From contig JBPCUN010000003.1 in NCBI GenBank assembly GCA_051011115.1, positions 1 to 51,178 of the forward strand: a stretch of DNA of 51,178 nt. The letters run 5' to 3'. Positions 33,991 to 41,094 of this stretch are shown here, piece after piece. The notes under the pieces were generated by a model. The model was not told the origin of the DNA. It worked only from the letters and a program-made list of their open reading frames with translations, and made no database searches. The position numbers were made by a program, and so were the translations under genes. Positions within the stretch are counted from its first letter, which is position 1. The number at the start of each line of letters is the position of its first letter. The DNA comes from Profundicola sp051011115. Its GTDB lineage: Bacteria > Bacteroidota > Bacteroidia > Flavobacteriales > Weeksellaceae.

Positions 33991-35532
33991 ATGCAAGATA
34001 AAATAAATGAACGCAACGATAAACTAGCGCTAGCGAAGTTAGGAGGTGGTCAAAAAAGAATCGATCGCCAGCACGAGAACAAAAAATTAACTGCTAGAGA
34101 AAGAATCTCCTATCTTTTAGATGAAGGATCTTTTGAGGAAATAGGCGCTTTGGTAACCCACAGAACCAAAGATTTCGGGATGGAAGATCAAAAGTTTTAT
34201 GGAGATGGAGTTGTTACAGGTTACGGAACCATTCACGGAAGATTAGTATATGTATTCGCACAAGATTTTACGGTATTCGGAGGGTCTTTATCAGAAACCC
34301 ATGCAGAGAAAATTTGTAAAATCATGGACATGGCCTTACGCGTTGGCGCACCTTTAATAGGGTTGAATGACTCAGGAGGAGCCAGAATTCAGGAAGGCGT
34401 GCGCTCACTGGGAGGATATGCAGATATATTTTACAGGAATGTGAAAGCTTCTGGAGTGATTCCTCAAATATCAGCCATTATGGGGCCTTGTGCAGGAGGA
34501 GCTGTTTACTCCCCAGCGATGACAGATTTCACCATGATGGTACAAGGCACAAGTTATATGTTTGTGACAGGACCTAATGTAGTCAAAACTGTAACCAATG
34601 AAGAGGTAACCTCAGAAGAACTTGGAGGAGCGAGCACCCACAGTACCAAATCGGGTGTTGCACATACCGTATCAGACAACGATGTAGCCTTGCTAGAAGA
34701 TATCAAGTCGCTATTGAGCTACATCCCTCAGAATAATCAAGAAAAACCAGAGGTTTACGACTATGAGTTAGGTGCCGAAGAGCGAGAAGAATTAATGCAT
34801 ATTTTGCCAGATAGTGTCAATAAACCATACGATATGCGTGATGTCGTAGAAGGTATTATAGACAAAGGTTCCTTTTTTGAAATTCATAAAAACTATGCAG
34901 AGAATATTCTATGTGGATTTGCCAGATTAGGAGGTAAAAGCATCGGAATCGTTGCTAACAATCCCATGTACTTAGCAGGGGTATTAGACGTAGATAGCTC
35001 TAAAAAAGCGGCGAGATTTGTACGCTTCTGTGATTGTTTTAATATTCCGTTATTGGTGTTAGAAGACGTACCAGGATTCTTGCCAGGAACAGACCAAGAG
35101 TGGAATGGAATCATTGTACATGGAGCCAAGCTCCTCTATGCTTTTAGCGAAGCTACCGTGCCACGCATCACGGTGGTCACTAGAAAAGCATATGGAGGAG
35201 CGTATGATGTGATGAATTCTAAACACATTGGCGCAGACATGAATTATGCTTGGCCTACGGCAGAAGTTGCAGTCATGGGAGCGAAAGGAGCCGCAGAAAT
35301 AATCTTCCGTAAAGAGATAGCTTCTGCAGAAGATTCAGAAGCTAAATGGAAAGAAAAAGAAGCAGAATATGCAAAACTTTTCGCCAATCCATACTCAGCC
35401 ACAGAAAGAGGTTTTATAGATGAGGTTATTTTACCAAAAGATACCAGACGCAAGCTCATCAAAGCATTTGCGATGTTAGAGAACAAAGAAGTAGAGCAAC
35501 CATTTAGAAAACATGGCAACATCCCATTATAG
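33991..35532 (+). CDS. Acyl-CoA carboxylase carboxyltransferase (beta) subunit
   Basis: The 513-residue carboxyltransferase has the two tandem crotonase-like halves of PccB/AccD-type subunits. The first half carries GAPLIGLNDSGGARIQEGV and the oxyanion loop MGPCAGGAVYSPA; the second carries LEDVPGFLPGTDQEWNGIIV, RKAYGGAYDVM and AVMGAKGAAEII. It would move the carboxyl group from biotin to propionyl-CoA or another acyl-CoA in the cytoplasm. It is coupled to accC (6-bp gap). Repeat copy B follows its stop by about 45 bp. The substrate cannot be read from sequence alone. Confidence 0.94.
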   Translation: MQDKINERNDKLALAKLGGGQKRIDRQHENKKLTARERISYLLDEGSFEEIGALVTHRTKDFGMEDQKFYGDGVVTGYGTIHGRLVYVFAQDFTVFGGSLSETHAEKICKIMDMALRVGAPLIGLNDSGGARIQEGVRSLGGYADIFYRNVKASGVIPQISAIMGPCAGGAVYSPAMTDFTMMVQGTSYMFVTGPNVVKTVTNEEVTSEELGGASTHSTKSGVAHTVSDNDVALLEDIKSLLSYIPQNNQEKPEVYDYELGAEEREELMHILPDSVNKPYDMRDVVEGIIDKGSFFEIHKNYAENILCGFARLGGKSIGIVANNPMYLAGVLDVDSSKKAARFVRFCDCFNIPLLVLEDVPGFLPGTDQEWNGIIVHGAKLLYAFSEATVPRITVVTRKAYGGAYDVMNSKHIGADMNYAWPTAEVAVMGAKGAAEIIFRKEIASAEDSEAKWKEKEAEYAKLFANPYSATERGFIDEVILPKDTRRKLIKAFAMLENKEVEQPFRKHGNIPL

Positions 35533-35575
35533 CAATTAATTTTTAAGCGTTTAGATGTTTTTTAGGGCAGTATAT

Positions 35576-35715
35576 CTGGCTATCCCTTTCAACTCCTCGG
35601 CACTAAAACGCATATAAAATGCCGTACAAGGAGCTTCCGTTGGTCGCTCTTGTACGGCGTATTATATAGAGCGTTTAGTAGCCTGTGGGGTTTCCAGTCC
35701 TATCCAGACTGCAAT
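35576..35715 (+). repeat. Dispersed hairpin repeat, copy B (downstream of carboxyltransferase gene)
   Basis: The stem GCCGTACAAG (35621-35630) pairs perfectly with CTTGTACGGC (35649-35658). The loop holds GCTTCCGTTGGTCGC (35633-35647), the core of copies A and C with one change and one deletion. The left flank TGGCTATCCCTTTCAACTCC (35577-35596) and right flank TGTGGGGTTTCCAGTCC (35684-35700) match the other copies. It lies between two convergent genes, in the sense orientation of the carboxyltransferase gene. Confidence 0.7.
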
Positions 35716-35768
35716 TCACTTGGCATATTTAATAAATTTAATTTCAGCAAAAATTTCAGCAAAACTGA

Positions 35769-36278
35769 TTAAAATTGCTTGGTAAAATAGATATCAGGAT
35801 AATTCAATTTATGACTTTTCCTATGTCCATTTATTTTGATGTGTATGATGTTAATTTGGTCATCAAACAAGTCATAGAGTGCGTTTGCCCCAACAGTAAC
35901 TGTAGAAGGCGTAGGCATTTCAGAGGATTCTAAATAAATATATACACTTTCTTGATTTTCTTCATAACCCAAAAAACGCAATGGAACATTTTTGTCATCA
36001 CCTTTGATTACCAAATGTGCTTTCATGTATTGTTGTAATGCATTTTGCATTAGAGCCTTTTGATTGGGTTTATAAAAATACAATGGACTTTTACGTTTTA
36101 GGTTGATAGCGTCTTCAAGATCATCCAAGAAAAACCTAGCTGTAACTTGATAGGTTTTGGTAGCCTTATCATAATTGATCTCCACAGTACCCACGTGGTA
36201 TGGGTGTGCCGTAAGGGTATCTGAAGCTAATAAAAAGCCAGATACAAATACTAAAATGAGCCAAAACCATTTCTTCAT
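35769..36278 (-). CDS. DUF6702 family exported protein
   Basis: The 169 residues have a signal peptide or membrane anchor (WFWLILVFVSGFLLASDTLT) followed by HPYHVGTVEINYD, the characteristic HPxHxG-like beginning of the mature DUF6702 domain. The body is beta-rich and may include a conserved FLDDLEDAINL segment. I chose the Met at 36278 because it sits directly before the two lysines of the signal peptide; a Met at 36284 adds two residues. It diverges from a HupE/UreJ gene. Its function is unknown. Confidence 0.85.
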   Translation of the reverse strand: MKKWFWLILVFVSGFLLASDTLTAHPYHVGTVEINYDKATKTYQVTARFFLDDLEDAINLKRKSPLYFYKPNQKALMQNALQQYMKAHLVIKGDDKNVPLRFLGYEENQESVYIYLESSEMPTPSTVTVGANALYDLFDDQINIIHIKINGHRKSHKLNYPDIYFTKQF

Positions 36279-36345
36279 AACCATGCTATTTCAATTACAA
36301 TTCCGAAAATAATACTATTTTAGGAGATTAAATGTTAATTGCGTT

Positions 36346-36927
36346 ATGAATGATTTTTTATTTTATTTAGAAATTGGTTGGGATCACATCATATCTAAGG
36401 ATGCACTAGACCATATCTTATTTGTATTAGCTTTGGTGGTTATTTATAAAACCCAAGATTGGAAGAAGATTCTAATCCTAGTTACAGCATTCACCATTGG
36501 CCATTCCATTACCTTGGCATTAAGTGTTTTAGATATCTTTCGATTACCAGGGGATTGGGTAGAGTTTTTAATTCCTCTTACAATCGCAATCACAGCTTTA
36601 GACAATATATTACTCCGAAATCGAGGTACGAGTTTATTAAAAATCAATTATTATTTAGCTTTAATTTTTGGATTCATTCATGGGATGGGCTTTGCGAATC
36701 TAGCAAGAATGACAATGGCAGAAGAACAAAATATCGCAGTTCCTTTATTGGGTTTTAATGTAGGCCTTGAATTAGGACAAATTGTTGTGGTTATAATACT
36801 ATTATTTATATCATATATGCTCATTAATTTATTCAAAATCAGTAGAAAGGATTGGGTACTTATGATATCTTCTGGAGTTTTGGCGTTATCTATACAAATG
36901 TGCTTAGAACGTATTCCTTGGATTTAA
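36346..36927 (+). CDS. HupE/UreJ-family membrane protein
   Basis: The 193 residues span about six membrane helices. Family marks are the histidine-containing helices DHILFVLAL (near residue 22), FTIGHSITLALS (near 49) and FGFIHGMGFANLA (near 108). HupE and UreJ proteins are linked to nickel or cobalt uptake in hydrogenase and urease clusters, but no such cluster is near, so a metal-transport role is only inferred. It is divergent from DUF6702 (61-bp gap) and upstream of an M1 peptidase gene, a trio that recurs in flavobacteria as far as I recall. Confidence 0.88.
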   Translation: MNDFLFYLEIGWDHIISKDALDHILFVLALVVIYKTQDWKKILILVTAFTIGHSITLALSVLDIFRLPGDWVEFLIPLTIAITALDNILLRNRGTSLLKINYYLALIFGFIHGMGFANLARMTMAEEQNIAVPLLGFNVGLELGQIVVVIILLFISYMLINLFKISRKDWVLMISSGVLALSIQMCLERIPWI

Positions 36928-37078
36928 ATAAATTTGCCAAATAGTAAACATCAATCCTTAGAATAGATAACCTGTTAAAATTGAATAATGATATATGCAG
37001 AAATTTTAGATTGTTTTATAAAAATTGTATATTTTCCTATCTTTTATTAATTTAGACCACCATTTAATCTTTAATGTA

Positions 37079-39445
37079 ATGCTGAAGTTCAAACTTTTCT
37101 TATCTTTTTTCATTGCTTTGGCAGTGACCTTATCTGCTCAAAACATACAAAACAACCCTCAGAGTAATCATGGGAACAAATTTGAGCAACTGGGTACTAT
37201 TTTACCAACTCCCAATGTATATCGCACAGGTTCTGGAGCGCCTGGACATGCCTATTGGCAACAAAAAGCTGACTATAAAATCAAAGCCAGGTTAGATGAG
37301 GATACTCAAACCATTACAGCATCTGAGACCATAACATATCATAATAACTCTCCAGATGTGCTAGATTATTTATGGTTGCAATTAGATGAGAATAAGAACT
37401 CTACAATAGACAATCCAGCATTTGGATATTCATCTACGATTCCAGATACGACTTTAGCGGACAATGTGGAGGTAACTCAAATCCCTGCAGAGGATAATGG
37501 GCATGGGGTTAAAATATCTAAAGTAACAGACCTTCATAATAAATCATTAAACTATACCATCAACAAAACAATGATGCGCGTAGATTTGGACAAACCCTTG
37601 AAGTCTGGTGAGCAAATTACTTTCAATGTAGATTGGAGTTATAGAATGGTGAATAGAATGACGATGGGTGGTCGTGGCGGATATGAATATTTTGAAGATG
37701 AAAACAATCATATATTTACCGTAACACAGTGGTTTCCTAGAATGTGTGTATATTCTGATGCCAAGGGGTGGCAGAATAATCAGTTCACGGGAAGAGCTGA
37801 ATTTGCTTTGGTTTTTGGTGATTATGAAGTGGAAATGGATGTGCCAGCAGATCATCTAGTGGCAGCCACAGGAGAAGCTCAAAATTATGAGGAGGTATTA
37901 ACTAAAACACAATTAGCAAGATACCGCAAAGCTCAAAAATCAGATGAACCGATAGAGATTGTGACCTTAGAAGAAGCTAAAGCAAACGAAAAATCTAAAT
38001 CTAAAGATAGAAAAGTTTGGAAATTTAAAGCAGAGAATGTTCGAGATTTTGCATGGACTTCTTCTAGAAAATATGTGTGGGATGCGATGTCTCAAAATAT
38101 AGAGCGCAACAATAATGATGTGATGTGCATGAGTTTTTACCCAAAAGAAAGTTATCACTTATATCGTAAATATTCTACGAGAGTTATAGCCCATACCCTA
38201 AAAACTTATTCAGATTTTACCATTCCTTATCCTTATCCAGTAGCACAATCAATAGAGGCCGCCAATGGGATGGAATATCCAATGATTTGTTTTAATTATG
38301 GTAGAACAGAACCCGATGGAACTTATTCAGAGGCTACAAAAAATGGAATGATCGCTGTGATAATCCATGAAGTTGGACACAACTTCTTTCCGATGATTGT
38401 AAACTCTGATGAACGTCAATGGACTTGGATGGATGAGGGATTAAATACTTTTGTACAGTTTCTAACGGAGCAATTATGGGATCCTATGTTTCCATCTAGA
38501 CGAGGGCCAGCCCATGCGATTGTGGATTACATGAAATTACCAAAAAATCAATTAGAGCCTATTATGACTAATTCAGAGAATATCATCCAATTTGGACCTA
38601 ATGCTTATGCAAAACCAGCCACAGGATTGAATATTCTAAGAGAAACCATCATGGGAAGAGATCTTTTTGATAAAGCTTTTAAAACCTATGCCAGAAGATG
38701 GGCCTTTAGACATCCAGAGCCTGCCGATTTATTCAGAACGATGGAAGATGCAAGTGGAGAAGATCTTGATTGGTTTTGGAGAGGTTGGTTTTACGATATA
38801 GATCCTGTAGATATCGCTATTAAAGATGTAAAAACAGCCAAGCCAAGTTTAAATTCTAAACCAAAACCGAGAGAAATAGAATACCGAGTTGATAAGCCTC
38901 TAACTGCAGATTTTGAAGATATTACGAAGATTAGAAATAAAGAAGATCAGAATATCAAATTTTATACAGACTTATTTCCAGACACGCATGATTTCTACTA
39001 CAGATATATCCGCGGTCAAGAAAAAGTAGATACTGTAAAAGTTCATCAGTTAAAGAGTGATAATTTTGAGAAATTAAGCAAAGTAGATCAAGAGAAACTA
39101 AAAGATATTATTGCATACCAAATAGACTTTGAGAACATTGGAGGAATGGTAATGCCTATCATTTTAGAATTCACTTTTGAAGATGGTAGTAAACTATATG
39201 ATAAAACCAATGCACAAATTTGGAGAAAGAACGAAAAGGAATGTTCTCTTACTTATTACTTTGACAAAAAGGTGAAATCGATTCAATTAGACCCTATGAG
39301 AGAAACGGCAGACATTGATATTGCTAATAATTTCTGGGGTGAAATCACAGAGCCAACGTCTAAGTTTGAGGTATTTAAAAGAAAAAGCAACACAGCTAGA
39401 GGAGCATCAAATGGAAAAGTAAATCCGATGCAAGTTGCCGAATAA
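37079..39445 (+). CDS. M1-family zinc metallopeptidase, exported
   Basis: An aminopeptidase-like gluzincin of 788 residues. Starting at the ATG at 37079 gives a standard signal peptide (LKFKLFLSFFIALAVTLSAQ); an upstream TTG at 37025 would bury it. The zinc site is HEVGHNFF (His430, Glu431, His434) with Glu453 in WMDEGLNTF, and NGMEYP (about 396-401) is the substrate-binding loop. The C-terminal 200 residues are beta-rich and do not match the ERAP-type domain. It probably cleaves peptides in the periplasm or at the cell surface. A strong terminator follows at 39468. Confidence 0.93.
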   Translation: MLKFKLFLSFFIALAVTLSAQNIQNNPQSNHGNKFEQLGTILPTPNVYRTGSGAPGHAYWQQKADYKIKARLDEDTQTITASETITYHNNSPDVLDYLWLQLDENKNSTIDNPAFGYSSTIPDTTLADNVEVTQIPAEDNGHGVKISKVTDLHNKSLNYTINKTMMRVDLDKPLKSGEQITFNVDWSYRMVNRMTMGGRGGYEYFEDENNHIFTVTQWFPRMCVYSDAKGWQNNQFTGRAEFALVFGDYEVEMDVPADHLVAATGEAQNYEEVLTKTQLARYRKAQKSDEPIEIVTLEEAKANEKSKSKDRKVWKFKAENVRDFAWTSSRKYVWDAMSQNIERNNNDVMCMSFYPKESYHLYRKYSTRVIAHTLKTYSDFTIPYPYPVAQSIEAANGMEYPMICFNYGRTEPDGTYSEATKNGMIAVIIHEVGHNFFPMIVNSDERQWTWMDEGLNTFVQFLTEQLWDPMFPSRRGPAHAIVDYMKLPKNQLEPIMTNSENIIQFGPNAYAKPATGLNILRETIMGRDLFDKAFKTYARRWAFRHPEPADLFRTMEDASGEDLDWFWRGWFYDIDPVDIAIKDVKTAKPSLNSKPKPREIEYRVDKPLTADFEDITKIRNKEDQNIKFYTDLFPDTHDFYYRYIRGQEKVDTVKVHQLKSDNFEKLSKVDQEKLKDIIAYQIDFENIGGMVMPIILEFTFEDGSKLYDKTNAQIWRKNEKECSLTYYFDKKVKSIQLDPMRETADIDIANNFWGEITEPTSKFEVFKRKSNTARGASNGKVNPMQVAE

Positions 39446-39467
39446 TTTAGTTTTTCATAGTTAGAAT

Positions 39468-39503
39468 AAGAAGCCATTTTGATACTTCAGGATGGCTTCT
39501 TTT
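39468..39503. terminator. Bidirectional terminator between M1 peptidase and DUF2752 genes
   Basis: AAGAAGCCAT (39468-39477) pairs perfectly with ATGGCTTCTT (39492-39501), with a 14-nt loop and a T run on the plus side. It sits between two convergent stop codons and can serve both. Confidence 0.75.
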
Positions 39504-39505
39504 AT

Positions 39506-39925
39506 TTATAAAGCTTTATGGTATGGTCTCAAGAAATCTAATTCTTCTATCGGGATATTTCGTAATATCATATATAGTGTGATTAAAGCAAATAGAAAAT
39601 AAAGGAAAGTATTGTTTCTAAAAAGCTTAAAATCCCAATAATAATTACTGAATCGCGGAATTAAATATTGAATAATTAATAAAATAGATAGTGGTAATAA
39701 AACCACGAATAGTGGGTTGTATCGCATCGCTTTTGGTAGATCACCATGCAAAAGATAATGGATAGTTCGCTGTGTACCGCACCCTGGACAATACATACCA
39801 AACAGCGTATAAGTAGGACAGGAAGGGAAAATGCTATTTGTAGAAGCTGGGTTAAAATTATAATATATTAAAAAAAGCCCCACCAATAGCAAGCCTAGTG
39901 TAATTGCTAATAGTTTATTTTTCAA
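39506..39925 (-). CDS. DUF2752 family membrane protein
   Basis: The 139 residues have about three membrane segments (roughly 5-22, 68-88 and 105-122). The DUF2752 signature CPGCGTQRTIHYLLHGDLPKA is clear, with Cys pairs that could bind metal. The family's function is unknown. The start is 8 bp after the stop of the upstream CD225 gene on the same strand, so the two form an operon. The 3' end meets the M1 peptidase terminator. Confidence 0.9.
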   Translation of the reverse strand: MKNKLLAITLGLLLVGLFLIYYNFNPASTNSIFPSCPTYTLFGMYCPGCGTQRTIHYLLHGDLPKAMRYNPLFVVLLPLSILLIIQYLIPRFSNYYWDFKLFRNNTFLYFLFALITLYMILRNIPIEELDFLRPYHKAL

Positions 39926-39933
39926 AACAAAAT

Positions 39934-40248
39934 TTAATATTCGCTAGCGGCGCTTGCAAAGCCTAGCAACGTCATCAGAGCCATCATGCCACCAAAAAAT
40001 AAGAAGTAAAGTACTATTACAATGCCTCCCGCTATAACACCATAGATACTCCATTTTTTAGCTTGGTCGGCAGATTCAACTGCCCCAGCATAATCTCCAG
40101 CATTCCATTTCGTATTTACTTCAGAAGCCTTTACAATAGCATAAATCCCTGTAGGCATGCAGCAAAAGAAAGTAGACAAAATAGCCCATATTAGATTATT
40201 GTCTGGAGGCGTAGATTGTGTTCCTGTATTTACATTTTGGTTTTCCAT
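39934..40248 (-). CDS. CD225/dispanin-family membrane protein, paralogue 1
   Basis: The 104 residues carry the CD225 pattern: a first membrane segment with NNLIWAILSTFFCCMPTGIY, the conserved KASEVNTKWNAGDY loop, then AKKWSIYG and a second membrane helix. The short N-terminal tail is polar (NVNTGTQSTPP). Dispanins in animals are membrane-fusion modulators (IFITM); the bacterial role is not known. It precedes DUF2752 by 8 bp. A close paralogue lies at 40681-40965, separated by a 432-bp gap. Confidence 0.9.
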   Translation of the reverse strand: MENQNVNTGTQSTPPDNNLIWAILSTFFCCMPTGIYAIVKASEVNTKWNAGDYAGAVESADQAKKWSIYGVIAGGIVIVLYFLFFGGMMALMTLLGFASAASEY

Positions 40249-40680
40249 GAATCTGATTTTTTAATAATGTGTAAAAATAAATATTAATATAATACATCCA
40301 TTAAAATCAGGTAAAATTTGCTTTACATATGAAGTAAAATAGGCTGTTTGTTATTTAAAGATTTTGAAGAGTAATTTAGCATGATTCTATTTCTTTTATA
40401 TAAAGTTTTTTGTTGAGGTTTATTTTCCTCTGCTCTATTATAGTAGGAGTTACCCCCTATAAAATTTATTTATCTGCTCGTAGAATATCCAATTTTTTTC
40501 TGTCTCTATGATGGTGGTAGCGATTTATATATAGCAAATGCTGCTTAAGCCGTTTAATTATTATCAGTGGGGCTCCCTTTCATTATAACATTCTGAGTCT
40601 AGATATAGCAGCTGAATTACAATGGTAACTAAAAATAATTCAGCTGTCATGCTTTCTAAAATCAAGGTAAGAGTTTTGCC
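40249..40680. other. 432-bp gap between two CD225 genes, no gene seen
   Basis: No reading frame with coding signs is present. The leader of the downstream CD225 gene occupies the first part. At 40609-40619 CAGCTGAATTA forms a perfect 11-bp inverted repeat with TAATTCAGCTG at 40636-40646 (16-nt loop). The stretch GGGCTCCCTTTCATT near 40570 faintly resembles the outer motif of repeat copy B, so this may be a decayed fourth copy. Confidence 0.4.
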
Positions 40681-40965
40681 TTAAAATGAAAGAAGTGCTT
40701 CACCAATACTTGTAAAAAGTGTGAGTACAAAATATATAATACCAACTATAAATCCAGCAACAGCCCCATAGATGCTCCATTTCTTGGCATCATCAGCAGC
40801 TTGTTGAGCACCCACATAATCACCAGCGTTCCATTTAGAATTCACTTCCGAAGCTTTGATTATGGCATAAATACCTGTTGGTAGGCAGCAGAATACTGTA
40901 GATAAAATTGCCCAAATTAGATTATTCTCTGGTGGTGTATTAGCTTGAATGTTATGATTTTCCAT
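40681..40965 (-). CDS. CD225/dispanin-family membrane protein, paralogue 2
   Basis: The 94 residues share the core of the neighbouring CD225 protein almost segment for segment: NNLIWAILSTVFCCLPTGIY, IKASEVNSKWNAGDYVGAQQ, DDAKKWSIYG. They differ in the N-terminal tail and in the last helix (IIYFVLTLFTSIGEALLSF). This points to a tandem duplication with later divergence. It has its own leader with a TATATAAT-rich upstream region, and no operon partner is evident. Confidence 0.9.
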   Translation of the reverse strand: MENHNIQANTPPENNLIWAILSTVFCCLPTGIYAIIKASEVNSKWNAGDYVGAQQAADDAKKWSIYGAVAGFIVGIIYFVLTLFTSIGEALLSF

Positions 40966-41094
40966 GTGTACAATATTTATATAAACAAATATATATAATA
41001 TACAATATTTAAAGTTAAATCTTTGTTAAGGTTAAGTGGCTTTTTATGTATAGCATTTTTAACAAATCAAAAGGTTATAAATAATCTATTTAAA

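Noticed and set aside
37025..37078. TTG start for the M1 peptidase
   Set aside because: It would place 18 residues before a complete signal peptide beginning at the ATG at 37079.
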